DNA of 64,000 nucleotides from Lactococcus protaetiae (GTDB lineage Bacteria; Bacillota; Bacilli; Lactobacillales; Streptococcaceae): assembly GCF_006965445.1 (NCBI RefSeq), contig NZ_CP041356.1:2604001-2668000 (forward strand). The letters run 5' to 3'. The translations under genes were made by a program, and so were the position numbers. Positions 44,219-54,550 of this stretch are shown piece by piece. Below the pieces are notes generated by a model. The model was not told where the DNA came from. It ran no database searches and was given only the letters and a program-made list of their open reading frames with translations. Position 1 is the first letter of the stretch. The number at the start of each line of letters is the position of its first letter.

Positions 44219-47200
44219 TTATTCCCCATCTCTTTCTTCTTTTCTACGTCTTCTTCCCAAAAGTGTTGCACCAATAGCTCCTAGAAGAGTCGCCCAACCA
44301 GTTCCAGTGGCTAAAGCATCATTGGTTTCTCCAGTTTTCGGTAAAGAATTTGCCATACCATTTGATGTTCCAGATAAACCACCGTTCGATGAATTTAGAT
44401 TACCTGATGCACCAGTATTTCCACTTCCATTACTTAAAGAGGTACTTAAACTCATTGAATCTGAGCTACTTGTTGACATTGATAAACTCATAGAATCTGA
44501 AAGGCTCAATGAATTTGAAGCACTTAAAGATGCACTCGCTGAGCTTGAGTTGCTCAAAGAGGTGCTTGTACTCAAAGAGTTCGAAGTACTTAAAGATGTA
44601 GACAAACTTGACGAGTCAGACGTACTCAGTGAGTTTGAAGCACTCAAGGACGTTGATAAGCTTGCCGAATCCGATGTACTTAGTGAATTCGAAAGACTCA
44701 ATGATGTAGATAAACTCGTTGAATCTGAGAGACTCAGCGAACCTGAATCGCTTAACGAAGTAGACAGACTTGATGAAGCCAATGTACTCATTGAGCTTGA
44801 AGCACTGAGTGAGGCACTCGTGGAACTCGAATCACTCAATGAGGTACTTGTGCTCAAGGAGTTAGAATCACTGACTGAAGTTGATGTGCTCGTAGAATCT
44901 GACATACTCATTGAAGTTGAAGCACTAAGTGAAGTACTCGTTGAACTTGAATCACTCAAAGAGCTACTTGTGCTCAAAGAGTTAGAATCACTGAGCGAAG
45001 TTGAGGCGCTCGTAGAATCTGACATACTCATTGAAGTCGAAGTACTCAAAGATGTTGATAAGCTTGAAGAACTTGAGGTACTGAGTGAATTTGAAGCACT
45101 GAGTGAGGCACTCATCGAACTTGAATCACTCAGAGAGGTACTTGTGCTCAAGGAGTTAGAATCGCTGAGCGAAGTTGATGTGCTCGTAGATTCTAATGTG
45201 CTCGATGAAGTTGAGGCACTGAGTGAAGTGCTCAGTGAACTTGAAGCACTCAATGAGGTGCTTGTACTCAAAGAGTTAGAGTCACTAAGTGAGGTACTCG
45301 TTGAGCTTGAATCGCTCAGAGACGTGCTTGTACTCAAAGAGTTAGAATCACTAACTGAAGTTGATACGCTCGTAGAATCTGACGTGCTCAATGAAGTTGA
45401 GGCACTGAGTGAAGTACTCATCGAACTCGAATCGCTCAGAGAGGTACTTGTACTCAAAGAGTTAGAGTCACTAAGTGAGGTACTCATCGAACTTGAATCA
45501 CTCAGAGAGGTACTTGTGCTCAAAGAGTTAGAATCGCTAAGCGAAGTTGAGGCGCTCGTAGAATCTGACGTGCTCAATGAAGTTGAGGCACTAAGTGAAG
45601 TACTCAGTGAACTTGAATCGCTCAATGAGGTACTTGTGCTCAAAGAGTTAGAATCACTGACTGAAGTTGACACGCTCGTAGAATCTGACGTGCTCATCGA
45701 ACTTGAGGCACTGACTGAAGTACTCATCGAACTTGAATCACTCAGAGAGGTACTTGTACTCAAAGAGTTAGAATCACTGACTGAAGTTGATGTGCTCGTA
45801 GAATCTGACATACTCATTGAAGTCGAAGTACTCAAAGATGTTGATAAGCTTGAAGAACTTGAGGTACTTAGTGAATTTGAAGCACTAAGTGAAGTGCTCA
45901 TCGAACTTGAATCACTCAGAGAGGTGCTTGTGCTCAAAGAGTTAGAATCACTGAGTGACGTACTCGTTGAGCTTGAATCGCTCAGAGACGTGCTTGTACT
46001 CAAAGAGTTAGAATCACTAACTGAAGTTGAGACACTCGTAGAATCTGACGTACTCAATGAAGTTGAGGCACTGAGTGAAGTACTCATCGAACTTGAAGCA
46101 CTCAATGAGGTACTCGTACTCAAGGAGTTAGAATCACTAACTGAAGTTGAGACACTCGTAGAATCTGACGTACTCAATGAAGTTGAGGCACTGAGTGAAG
46201 TACTCATCGAACTTGAATTACTCAATGAGGTACTTGTGCTCAAAGAGTTAGAGTCACTAAGTGAGGTACTCGTTGAGCTTGAATCGCTCAATGAGGTACT
46301 CGTACTCAAGGAGTTAGAATCACTGACTGAAGTTGAGGCGCTCGTAGAATCTGACGTACTCAATGAAGTTGAAGCACTAAGTGAAGTGCTCAGTGAACTT
46401 GAATCGCTCAATGAGGTGCTTGTACTCAAAGAGTTAGAGTCACTAAGTGAGGTACTCAACGAACTTGAATCACTTAGAGAGCTACTTGTGCTCAAAGAGT
46501 TAGAATCACTAACTGAAGTTGAGGCGCTCGTAGAGTCTGACGTGCTCAATGAAGTTGAAGCACTAAGTGAAGTGCTCAGTGAACTTGAATCGCTCAGAGA
46601 GGTACTTGTACTCAAAGAGTTAGAGTCACTAAGTGAGGTACTCAACGAACTTGAATCACTTAGAGAGCTACTTGTGCTCAAAGAGTTAGAATCACTGACT
46701 GAAGTTGAGGCGCTCGTAGAGTCTGACGTGCTCAATGAAGTTGAAGCACTAAGTGAAGTGCTCAGTGAACTTGAATCACTCAAAGAACTACTTGTGCTTA
46801 AAGAGTTAGAATCACTGAGCGAAGTTGAGGTGCTTGTAGAATCTGACGTGCTCAATGAAGTTGAGGCACTGACTGAAGTACTCATCGAACTTGAATCACT
46901 CAGAGAGGTACTTGTACTCAAAGAGTTAGAATCGCTGAGCGAAGTTGAGGCGCTCATAGAATCTGACATACTCATTGAAGTCGAAGTACTCAAAGATGTT
47001 GATAAGCTTGAAGAACTTGAGGTACTGAGTGAATTTGAAGCACTAAGTGAAGTGCTCAGTGAACTTGAAGCACTCAATGAGCTACTTGTACTCAAAGAGT
47101 TAGAGTCACTAAGCGATGTGCTCATCGAACTTGAATCGCTTAGAGAGCTACTCGTGCTCAAAGAGTTAGAATCACTGACTGAAGTTGATACGCTCGTAGA

Positions 47201-50200
47201 ATCTGACGTGCTCATCGAAGTTGAGCCACTGAGTGAAGTGCTCAGTGAACTTGAAGCACTCAATGAGGTGCTTGTACTCAAAGAGTTAGAGTCACTAAGT
47301 GAGGTACTCAACGAACTTGAAGCACTCAAAGAGCTACTTGTGCTCAAAGAGTTAGAATCACTGACTGAAGTTGAGGCGCTCGTAGATTCTGACGTGCTCA
47401 TCGAAGTTGAGGCACTAAGTGAGGTACTCGTTGAACTTGAATCACTCAAAGAGCTACTTGTGCTCAAAGAGTTAGAATCGCTGAGCGAAGTTGAGGCGCT
47501 CGTAGAATCTGACGTGCTCAGCGAAGTTGAGCCACTAAGTGAAGTGCTCAGTGAACTTGAATCACTCAATGAGGTGCTTGTACTCAAAGAGTTAGAGTCA
47601 CTAAGTGAGGTACTTGTTGAGCTTGAATCGCTCAGAGAGCTATTTGTGCTCAAAGAGTTAGAATCGCTGAGCGAAGTTGAGGCGCTCGTAGAATCTGACG
47701 TGCTCAGCGAAGTTGAGCCACTAAGTGAAGTGCTCAGTGAACTTGAATCACTCAATGAGGTGCTTGTACTCAAAGAGTTAGAGTCACTAAGTGAGGTACT
47801 CAACGAACTTGAATCACTCAAAGAGCTACTTGTACTCAAAGAGTTAGAATCGCTGAGCGAAGTTGAGGCGCTCGTAGAATCTGACGTGCTCAGCGAAGTT
47901 GAGCCACTAAGTGAAGTGCTCAGTGAACTTGAATCACTCAATGAGGTGCTTGTACTCAAAGAGTTAGAGTCACTAAGTGAGGTACTTGTTGAGCTTGAAT
48001 CGCTCAGAGAGCTACTTGTGCTCAAAGAGTTAGAATCGCTGAGCGAAGTTGAGGCGCTCGTAGAATCTGACGTGCTCAGCGAAGTTGAGCCACTAAGTGA
48101 AGTGCTCAGTGAACTTGAATCACTCAATGAGGTGCTTGTACTCAAAGAGTTAGAGTCACTAAGTGAGGTACTCAACGAACTTGAATCACTTAGAGAGCTA
48201 CTTGTGCTCAAAGAGTTAGAATCACTAAGTGAGGTACTCGTTGAGCTTGAATCGCTCAGAGACGTGCTTGTACTCAAAGAGTTAGAATCACTAACTGAAG
48301 TTGATACGCTCGTAGAATCTGACGTGCTCAATGAAGTTGAGGCACTGAGTGAAGTACTCATCGAACTCGAATCGCTCAGAGAGGTACTTGTACTCAAAGA
48401 GTTAGAGTCACTAAGTGAGGTACTCATCGAACTTGAATCACTCAGAGAGGTACTTGTGCTCAAAGAGTTAGAATCGCTAAGCGAAGTTGAGGCGCTCGTA
48501 GAATCTGACGTGCTCAATGAAGTTGAGGCACTAAGTGAAGTACTCAGTGAACTTGAATCACTCAGAGAGGTACTTGTGCTCAAAGAGTTAGAATCACTGA
48601 CTGAAGTTGAGGCACTGACTGAAGTACTCATTGAACTTGAATCACTCAATGAGGTGCTTGTGCTCAAAGAGTTAGAATCACTGACTGAAGTTGACACGCT
48701 CATGGAATTTGACGTGCTCAGTGAAGTTGAGCCACTAAGTGAGGTACTCAACGAACTTGAATCGCTCAATGAGGTGCTTGTGCTCAAGGAGTTAGAATCA
48801 CTAACTGAAGTTGAGGAGCTCGTAGAATCTGACGTGCTCAGTGAAGTTGAGCCACTAAGTGAGGTACTCAATGAACTTGAATCGCTCAATGAGGTGCTTG
48901 TGCTCAAGGAGTTAGAATCACTAACTGAAGTTGAGGCGCTCGTAGAATCTGACGTGCTCAAAGAGTTAGAGTCACTGAGTGAAGTTGACACACTCATTGA
49001 GATACTATCACTTAGGGAATTTGAATCTGAAGATGATTCACTAATAGAGTTAGAAAGAGAGTCACTTAAAGATGTTGATTCACTGATTGAAACAGATAGA
49101 GATTCTGAATCTGAAAGAGAATCACTTAGAGAGGTACTATCACTCAATGAATTTGAGGTACTGATTGAAAGTGAAAGAGACTCTGAGTTTGAAAGGGAAT
49201 CGCTTAAAGAATTTGAATCACTGATTGAAACAGACAGAGATTCTGAACCTGAAAGAGAATCACTTAGGGAAGTACTATCACTCAATGAATTTGAGGTACT
49301 GATTGAAAGTGAAAGAGACTCTGAGTTTGAAAGGGAATCGCTTAAAGAATTTGAATCACTGATTGAAACAGACAGAGATTCTGAACCTGAAAGAGAATCA
49401 CTTAGGGAAGTACTATCACTCAATGAATTTGAGGTACTGATTGAAAGTGAAAGAGACTCTGAGTTTGAAAGGGAATCGCTTAAAGAATTTGAATCACTGA
49501 TTGAAACAGACAGAGATTCTGAACCTGAAAGAGAATCACTTAGGGAGGTACTATCGCTCAATGAATTTGAATCGCTAATTGAGAGTGAAAGAGACTCTGA
49601 ATCTGATAATGAGTTACTAAGAGATAGACTGTCACTCAATGATTCACTTAGAGAACCACTATCACTCAATGAATTACTCAACGAGATACTTTGACTAGAT
49701 GAATCACTTATAGAGAGGCTCTCACTTATAGATTCACTTAATGAAATGCTCTCACTCATAGAGCCCGTATTACTTTCTGTTGAATCACTCAAAGAAATAC
49801 TTGTGCTTATGGAAATGGAATCACTAGTTGATACGCTAGTAGATGTACTTATTGAATCTGATTCACTTAAAGATAATGATTCACTTCCCGCCGGACTGTA
49901 AACATAAATCGTTTCATTAACTGCTGTTGTAGTATCAGTAACAACTGTTGAAGTTGGTTGACTCGTTCCTGTTGGCAGTAACGATGATCCTGGTTGGACA
50001 TATACATAACCATCTGGAACATTAGTTTGTGTATAAAGACTTCGAGTCCAATCTATCGTATTTCCAACATTAGCTGGAACATTACTAGTACCTGAACTTT
50101 CAATTCCCACCTGACTAGAAGATGTGGCTACTGCTAGACCTGTTTGCGCATCAACATATGTATAACTGATGTTGGGATTTGCCTGACCGTAAACGTAAAT

Positions 50201-52108
50201 ATTATAAGTATAGGTCGTTCCCGACATAGGAACAATGGCAAAGTTGGCTTGACCGTACTGATCACCATTATCGGTGGTAGTTGTACTATCTCCTCCTGGT
50301 TGTCCTCCGCTTCCTGTTGGTGCTCCTGAATAAATTTGATTATCAGTAGCTCCTCCAATTGCCCACATATATCCTGCAGGCATATTATCAATAGCATAAG
50401 TTGCATTTGCTAAATTGATATTTTGGCCAATATAGTTAGCATCATTAGATAATGGAACTGTTGTATTTCCTACTGTATCTCCATTTTGATTAATATAATT
50501 AATCTTTATATCGCCAACAGGTAAAGCATTAGTTTGAAGCTCACGTGTACTAGTATTAATAATATTAGATGATGCTGTTCCCCCATTAACTGTAGTCGTT
50601 CCATTTTGAACTGTTAAAGTCCCAAAGGTACCCGTTGCATCTGGAGTAGCTGGTTTAGCATTCGTTCCTTGCCATGTATTAATACTAGAATTATTCATTG
50701 TGAATTGACCAGCACCACTCACAAGAGGACCTGTACTAGGAGAACCTGTTGTTGTATCAACAGCCATATGCAACGACTTAGGAGAAATGAAGGTAACACT
50801 TGAACCAGAGCTATTTGTTTGGATAACCGCTCCATTTGACCACTGATTAATATCTAATGTTGTACCAGCATTAAATACTGCACTTTGAGTTCCTTGTAGT
50901 CGAATCGCACCTGGTTGTGTTGATTGAGGGATAGAAAGATTAAAGTTTTGCCCAAAGACATATTGAGCTGTCGCTGAAGCACCTTGTTGACCATTGATAA
51001 AGTATTGGAAACCAGTTTGAGTCCAACTGACATTATCACCAGCTGTTATTCCATTTATATACAAATACGCTGCAGGAAAGTTAGCTGCCTGTCCATTATA
51101 TGTTTTAGCAGTAAACGATGAATTATCCCCCATCGTAATAGTATTTCCATAACCGACACTACCTGTTGGTGCTATTGTTTCAAAGTAAAATGCTGAGAAA
51201 GCAATATCATTAGAGGTACGATTAAGTGTCACACTTGAATTATTTGCAAAATTGATACTACCAACCGAACGAGTAATTTCATTAGAAATATTAAATGTAT
51301 TTGTACCCGAGAAGACAAGTTTTGAACCACCCAAACCATACATCAAATGGACAGGATTATATCCATTCGATGCACTCGAAGATAATGTTACATTATTTAC
51401 ATTCACGGTTAATTGGCCTGCATTTGGTGAATAAATTAATGCATAGTTATTACCATCGTTTCCTGCAAAACCTTGTTGAGCTTGCATATTACTTAATGTG
51501 AATGTTGTAGGATTTGTATTACTTACCCAAGCAAATGTCTGTGTTCCTAGGTCAACTATATTATTATTACCTTGAACAATGACACTAGCACCATCTGCAC
51601 GATTGGTCATTGCTGTTCCGCCAGTTGTAGGATAAGTAATGCTAGCCGTGATATCAATGTAAGTAATATTAGAATTCGCCCATGCACTTTGTAATTGCGC
51701 ATATGTTGTTACATTTGCATAGGTGCCATTAGCTATAGCTGTTGCTTTATAAGTAGCATCATTCACAACTTGATTAGGAGTTGCAACAGTGACCGATGTC
51801 GGTGATGCAGGTGTCGTACCAAGACCGCTTTCAAAGCTTCCACGATTAACATCTGGGTCTGTTGCAACCTGATTAATGGTTCCTCCAGCCGTTGTTCCTA
51901 GTGCCTGAGCAGATGGTATAGTAGTTCCAGATGTATTGGCTAAAACTGGTTCAGCTTGCACCGCTACTGCTACACCTGCTGCACCACCACCTAATACGCT
52001 GACTGTCGATATCGCTGCGTACATCCAACGTTTCTTACTTTTATACATCCTATATCTTAATTTCGGTTCGGAGATAATTTTGGATATATTTTTATTTTTT
52101 AAATTCAT
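44219..52108 (-). CDS. giant serine-rich repeat (SRR) glycoprotein adhesin, LPXTG-anchored
   Basis: A 2629-residue surface adhesin, expected to be glycosylated inside the cell and exported by SecA2/SecY2. The long signal peptide has a KxYKxGKxW-like start ([17 protein letters not shown]) and a Gly-rich core ([11 protein letters not shown]), the type used by accessory Sec substrates. Residues about 100-510 form a beta-helical, pectate-lyase-like adhesive domain ([24 protein letters not shown]). Two MucBP-like modules cover about 525-735 ([28 protein letters not shown]). The Ser repeat (about 742-2565) is built of [11 protein letters not shown]-type units. LPKTGETND near 2588, a hydrophobic stretch and [11 protein letters not shown] end it. 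AGGAAA precedes the ATG. Confidence 0.96.
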   Translation of the reverse strand: MNLKNKNISKIISEPKLRYRMYKSKKRWMYAAISTVSVLGGGAAGVAVAVQAEPVLANTSGTTIPSAQALGTTAGGTINQVATDPDVNRGSFESGLGTTPASPTSVTVATPNQVVNDATYKATAIANGTYANVTTYAQLQSAWANSNITYIDITASITYPTTGGTAMTNRADGASVIVQGNNNIVDLGTQTFAWVSNTNPTTFTLSNMQAQQGFAGNDGNNYALIYSPNAGQLTVNVNNVTLSSSASNGYNPVHLMYGLGGSKLVFSGTNTFNISNEITRSVGSINFANNSSVTLNRTSNDIAFSAFYFETIAPTGSVGYGNTITMGDNSSFTAKTYNGQAANFPAAYLYINGITAGDNVSWTQTGFQYFINGQQGASATAQYVFGQNFNLSIPQSTQPGAIRLQGTQSAVFNAGTTLDINQWSNGAVIQTNSSGSSVTFISPKSLHMAVDTTTGSPSTGPLVSGAGQFTMNNSSINTWQGTNAKPATPDATGTFGTLTVQNGTTTVNGGTASSNIINTSTRELQTNALPVGDIKINYINQNGDTVGNTTVPLSNDANYIGQNINLANATYAIDNMPAGYMWAIGGATDNQIYSGAPTGSGGQPGGDSTTTTDNGDQYGQANFAIVPMSGTTYTYNIYVYGQANPNISYTYVDAQTGLAVATSSSQVGIESSGTSNVPANVGNTIDWTRSLYTQTNVPDGYVYVQPGSSLLPTGTSQPTSTVVTDTTTAVNETIYVYSPAGSESLSLSESDSISTSTSVSTSDSISISTSISLSDSTESNTGSMSESISLSESISESLSISDSSSQSISLSNSLSDSGSLSESLSDSLSLSNSLSDSESLSLSISDSNSLSDSTSLSDSLSGSESLSVSISDSNSLSDSLSNSESLSLSISTSNSLSDSTSLSDSLSGSESLSVSISDSNSLSDSLSNSESLSLSISTSNSLSDSTSLSDSLSGSESLSVSISDSNSLSDSLSNSESLSLSISTSNSLSDSTSLSDSLSDSESLSVSISESTSLSDSLSNSISESSSDSNSLSDSISMSVSTSLSDSNSLSTSDSTSASTSVSDSNSLSTSTSLSDSSSLSTSLSGSTSLSTSDSTSSSTSVSDSNSLSTSTSLSDSSSLSTSLSGSTSLSTSNSMSVSTSVSDSNSLSTSTSLSDSSSMSTSVSASTSVSDSNSLSTSTSLSDSSSLSTSLSASTSLSTSDSTSASTSLSDSNSLSTSTSLSDSSSMSTSLSDSNSLSTSTSLSDSSSMSTSLSASTSLSTSDSTSVSTSVSDSNSLSTSTSLSDSSSTSTSLSDSNSLSTSSSLSDSSSLSTSLSDSNSLSTSTSLSDSSSLSTSLSGSTSLSTSDSTSASTSLSDSNSLSTSSSLSDSSSTSTSLSDSNSLSTSTSLSDSSSLSTSLSGSTSLSTSDSTSASTSLSDSNSLSTSSSLSDSSSLSTSLSDSNSLSTSTSLSDSSSLSTSLSGSTSLSTSDSTSASTSLSDSNSLSTNSSLSDSSSTSTSLSDSNSLSTSTSLSDSSSLSTSLSGSTSLSTSDSTSASTSLSDSNSLSTSSSLSDSSSTSTSLSASTSMSTSESTSASTSVSDSNSLSTSSSLSASSSLSTSLSDSNSLSTSTSLSASSSLSTSLSGSTSMSTSDSTSVSTSVSDSNSLSTSSSLSDSSSMSTSLSDSNSLSTSSSLSASSSLSTSLSASNSLSTSSSSSLSTSLSTSTSMSMSDSMSASTSLSDSNSLSTSTSLSDSSSMSTSVSASTSLSTSDSTSTSTSLSDSNSLSTSSSLSDSSSLSTSLSASTSLSTSDSTSASTSVSDSNSLSTSSSLSDSSSLSTSLSDSNSLSTSTSLSDSSSLSTSLSASTSLSTSDSTSASTSVSDSNSLSTSSSLSDSSSLSTSLSDSNSLSTSTSLSDSSSLSTSLSASTSLSTSDSTSASTSVSDSNSLSTSTSLSDSSSTSTSLSDSNSLSTSTSLSNSSSMSTSLSASTSLSTSDSTSVSTSVSDSNSLSTSTSLSASSSMSTSLSASTSLSTSDSTSVSTSVSDSNSLSTSTSLSDSSSTSTSLSDSNSLSTSTSLSDSSSMSTSLSASNSLSTSSSSSLSTSLSTSTSMSMSDSTSTSTSVSDSNSLSTSTSLSDSSSMSTSVSASSSMSTSDSTSVSTSVSDSNSLSTSTSLSDSSSLSTSLSASTSLSTSDSTSASTSLSDSNSLSTSTSLSDSSSMSTSLSDSNSLSTSTSLSDSSSMSTSLSASTSLSTSDSTSVSTSVSDSNSLSTSTSLSDSSSTSTSLSDSNSLSTSTSLSASSSLSTSLSASTSSSTLESTSTSTSLSDSNSLSTSTSLSDSSSMSASLSASNSLSTSSSSSLSTSLSTSTSMSMSDSTSASTSLSDSNSLSTSSSLSDSSSTSTSLSASTSMSMSDSTSTSTSVSDSNSLSTSTSLSDSSSTSASLSASSSMSTLASSSLSTSLSDSGSLSLSDSTSLSTSLSLSNSLSTSDSASLSTSLSASNSLSTSDSSSLSTSLSTSNSLSTSTSLSNSSSASASLSASNSLSLSDSMSLSMSTSSSDSMSLSTSLSNGSGNTGASGNLNSSNGGLSGTSNGMANSLPKTGETNDALATGTGWATLLGAIGATLLGRRRRKEERDGE
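45282..45619. repeat. 338-bp segment identical to 48222-48559
   Basis: Within the Ser-repeat region these two stretches are identical base for base by eye and 2940 bp apart (980 codons, in frame). The sequences differ immediately on both sides, so this is a recent duplication or gene conversion, or an assembly join. Confidence 0.85.
47475..48218. repeat. four tandem 186-bp (62-codon) units in the SRR gene
   Basis: The block starting GAATCGCTGAGCGAAGTTGA begins at about 47475, 47661, 47847 and 48033, each 186 bp after the last, with only a few substitutions between copies. Confidence 0.85.
48222..48559. repeat. 338-bp segment identical to 45282-45619
   Basis: Second copy of the long identical pair inside the SRR gene. 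Confidence 0.85.
49149..49562. repeat. three tandem 138-bp (46-codon) units in the SRR gene
   Basis: GAATTTGAGGTACTGATTGA begins at 49149, 49287 and 49425, spaced by 138 bp, with almost no change between copies. This marks the N-terminal part of the Ser repeat, with a unit different from the C-terminal part. Confidence 0.85.
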
Positions 52109-52407
52109 ATATAAATTTCCTATTATTTTTTAAATGTTGCTTTTTGGAGTATTTAGTAGTTTTACTACTCAAGGTCCCCTCTGGTTTATTGACTCAGAAA
52201 GAAATTTAAGAACTGGTAACCATACTCTTACTTCTCTCACTATCGTCATTTCTATATTACTTATCATTTCCTGCTCCCAGACTTTTTCAAACTTATTATT
52301 AAATAATGAAATCTATACTAGTATTCCTCTACTTTTTAATAAGCCACAATATAGATTTAATTCAGACATTCTTATCAATATTTTGCTTTAGTGGTTAAAA
52401 TATGGTC

Positions 52408-53415
52408 TCATCCATTTTCTATTCCATTTATTATGCTTTCAGCTTCTATAACTGCTTTACGAGTGAACATACCACTTCTCAAAGCCTTTGAAATTTTATT
52501 AGCATTATTTTTAAATTCTACTAATTGCTTTTCGCTTAAAGATTGAAATTTCTCTTTTATCTCGTTTGGCGTTGTTATCGTAAATCCTAAATGGTTCTTT
52601 GTGATAAATTCAGCTATTGCTGACTCCTCCCAAACAATAACAGGCATTCCCAAACTTAAATACAAGGAAACTTTATGAGGGCTATTAAAACGTGTATATC
52701 CTTGATAATCTCCTCCTCCTGGTAAATTATCATCCCAAGAAATTCCAAAATAATTTTTAGGGATTTTTTCTACTAAATCTTGAGCAATAAAAGAACCATG
52801 ATAGACAACATTATCTCCAAAGTTATTCGTAGACTTTCCTCCAAAGGCATGTAACTCTGGCATGTTTCCAGACCACGTTTCAATGAATATTGATTTATCA
52901 AGATTTCCAGCAACAACTGCTTTCTTCTCCAAAGTATGAGAAAGAGGGACACCTTTTTCTTGAAGATAATCAAAAAGTTCTTTTTTTACTATATTTGTGC
53001 GAACTCCATAATTTCTAAGTGCATCATTCATCTTATCTCCATGCCCTATAACGACGTCTACTGAGTTTAAGAAATCATTCTCTTTGGGATAAAATCCTCG
53101 TAACCACTCTGAATCATGCATTAATACAACAATCTTTGTATCTTTCTGTTTCAGGCAATTTATAAACATCTCTTCAAAACGAAAACCAAGTAAAGTGGGA
53201 AATTGATGGAGAACAATATCCCCTCGTTCCACTTCTGAGATTATCCCCTCAATTAATGCTTTCAATGTTATATCCGACATTTCACGTGTATTTTGCATAC
53301 GTATGCTTATACGACCATATCCCAAGCTTTGTGCAATTTCTGTTACATCACTTTTAGGTTTTGTTACAGCATCTCTAGACTGTGGCTGAATAACATTTAC
53401 CACCCATCGTTTCAT
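52408..53415 (-). CDS. nss: SRR-glycan glucosyltransferase Nss (Gtf3 family)
   Basis: Adds glucose to the GlcNAc first placed on SRR adhesin serines (known for Nss/Gtf3 of streptococci). The ATG at 53415 (MKRWVVNVIQPQSRD) has AAGGAG six bases upstream; an earlier start would add 27 unlikely residues. The 335 residues form a GT-B-like fold: GDIVLHQFPTLLGFRFEEMF, KIVVLMHDSEWLRG, YFGISWDDNLPGGGDYQGYT and NSPHKVSLYLSLGMPVIVWE near the nucleotide-sugar site. It lies directly before the adhesin gene with a 299-base A/T-rich gap in which I see no clear gene. Confidence 0.9.
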   Translation of the reverse strand: MKRWVVNVIQPQSRDAVTKPKSDVTEIAQSLGYGRISIRMQNTREMSDITLKALIEGIISEVERGDIVLHQFPTLLGFRFEEMFINCLKQKDTKIVVLMHDSEWLRGFYPKENDFLNSVDVVIGHGDKMNDALRNYGVRTNIVKKELFDYLQEKGVPLSHTLEKKAVVAGNLDKSIFIETWSGNMPELHAFGGKSTNNFGDNVVYHGSFIAQDLVEKIPKNYFGISWDDNLPGGGDYQGYTRFNSPHKVSLYLSLGMPVIVWEESAIAEFITKNHLGFTITTPNEIKEKFQSLSEKQLVEFKNNANKISKALRSGMFTRKAVIEAESIINGIENG

Positions 53416-53461
53416 TTTTTCTCCTTCATAATCAAGGCTTTTATCCCTTTTAGCTATACGC

Positions 53462-53680
53462 TCACAAAATTTTATATACAAAAGACAAAAGCACAACGGC
53501 GGACATCATTATGGCAATCAAGCTAGTTACAAGCTTTCCATACCCAGTATCTTCCTCATCATTAATAATTCTGTCACTTTCATTTTGGAACATTTCTTCA
53601 ATCACAATCTCTAATTGACTCGGTTTATACCAATAAGCTGTTTTTGCTTCTATTTTGTCTAACTTTTTATCTTTAATCAT
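53462..53680 (-). CDS. small single-span membrane protein, SecE/Asp5-like
   Basis: A 72-residue protein starting MIKDKKLDKIEAKTAYWYKP at 53680 after GAGGTGG. It has a charged N-terminal two-thirds (QLEIVIEEMFQNESDRIIND) and one C-terminal transmembrane helix (TSLIAIMMSAVVLLSFVYKI). SecE in Gram-positives has the same plan. Accessory Sec loci often contain such small proteins (Asp5) after gtfB, the position found here. No direct sequence signature was recognised, so the assignment is by topology and place. Confidence 0.6.
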   Translation of the reverse strand: MIKDKKLDKIEAKTAYWYKPSQLEIVIEEMFQNESDRIINDEEDTGYGKLVTSLIAIMMSAVVLLSFVYKIL

Positions 53681-53695
53681 CTGTCCCACCTCTCT

Positions 53696-54550
53696 TTACC
53701 GTCTTTTGATAGTTGTTACTTTAGACACAGGAACACCTTTTTTTATTAGCAATTGCTTATACTCTAAAGACATCTTAACTTCTTGAATATATTTGATGTC
53801 ATTCTTCAAAATATGTAATAGGTTCCCTTTTACATTCCCATTATCATCAACTGGTGATTCTACCAATTGAAGTATATTGTGCGACTTCGTTTTGGATAAC
53901 GCAGCTAACTCAATTCCTAAAAATGAGATAGTTACTCTGTCTTTTGGAGTTACTATTTTTGGTAGCTGTTCAGCGATAAATAAATCCAGAGAATTGAACC
54001 CAGATAAGGGTTCTCCTGTTTTTTCATCATTAAAAGTTATATAATTCAATTTTCCTTCATAGAAGTAATAACTGATTATTGGAATATGCTTTTCGTTATA
54101 AAAATGAATCTCTTGGGGTCTATTATTGAAATAGAAAATCTCACTAAAAATCTTGCCATCAATTGTATACTCTTGTACAAAATCTTTTTCTCCATCACCA
54201 TGATGGTATTGAACATTTTTCACTAAACGTCTAGTATTTGGGAATAATTCCATTATTCCTATCTCTTCCCCCTCATGAATGATAGAAATTGAAAAATCTT
54301 CATTCATAAAAATTTCAGAAAAACTAGGAACAGGAGCTTGGTTGAAAAACAAAGATTGTGTCAAATCATATTTGCGGTTTGTTAAATAATCAAAAAGATT
54401 TATTCCTTCAACTTCTTCATCTCGCTTTAATCTTGCAAAATCTGGACTCGGTAATATACTAATTACTTTCCCATTTCCTTCAATTCTTTGTTTACTTTCC
54501 TTCCAGACTTTATCTTCTGGTCTGATTATCGTTACTAATTCATAATCCAT
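53696..54550 (-). CDS. gtfB: GtfB-like subunit of the SRR O-GlcNAc transferase, C-terminally short
   Basis: GtfB pairs with GtfA and holds the acceptor protein for the first GlcNAc addition. The 284 residues align with the N-terminal region by eye: IISYYFYEGKLNYITFNDEK, VTISFLGIELAALSKTKSHN and GNVKGNLLHILKNDIKYIQE are typical. Family members are about 440-450 residues, so the last 150 or so (second Rossmann half) are missing. Sixteen bases after the stop the next gene starts, with no remnant of the missing part in any frame. It overlaps gtfA by 11 bases. Confidence 0.85.
   Translation of the reverse strand: MDYELVTIIRPEDKVWKESKQRIEGNGKVISILPSPDFARLKRDEEVEGINLFDYLTNRKYDLTQSLFFNQAPVPSFSEIFMNEDFSISIIHEGEEIGIMELFPNTRRLVKNVQYHHGDGEKDFVQEYTIDGKIFSEIFYFNNRPQEIHFYNEKHIPIISYYFYEGKLNYITFNDEKTGEPLSGFNSLDLFIAEQLPKIVTPKDRVTISFLGIELAALSKTKSHNILQLVESPVDDNGNVKGNLLHILKNDIKYIQEVKMSLEYKQLLIKKGVPVSKVTTIKRR

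Noticed and set aside
44307-49694. A 1795-codon plus-strand open frame across the SRR gene
   Set aside because: It exists only because the Ser-repeat codons lack stops in this antisense phase. It has no ribosome binding site and its amino acid pattern mirrors the repeat codons.
44219-49900. CRISPR-like regular repeats in 44-50 kb
   Set aside because: The units are in-frame codon repeats of the Ser-rich protein with no unique spacers and no cas genes nearby.
52134-52391. 85-codon plus-strand ORF between the SRR gene and nss
   Set aside because: Low-complexity A/T-rich sequence on the opposite strand, with no ribosome binding site; more likely the upstream region of the adhesin.
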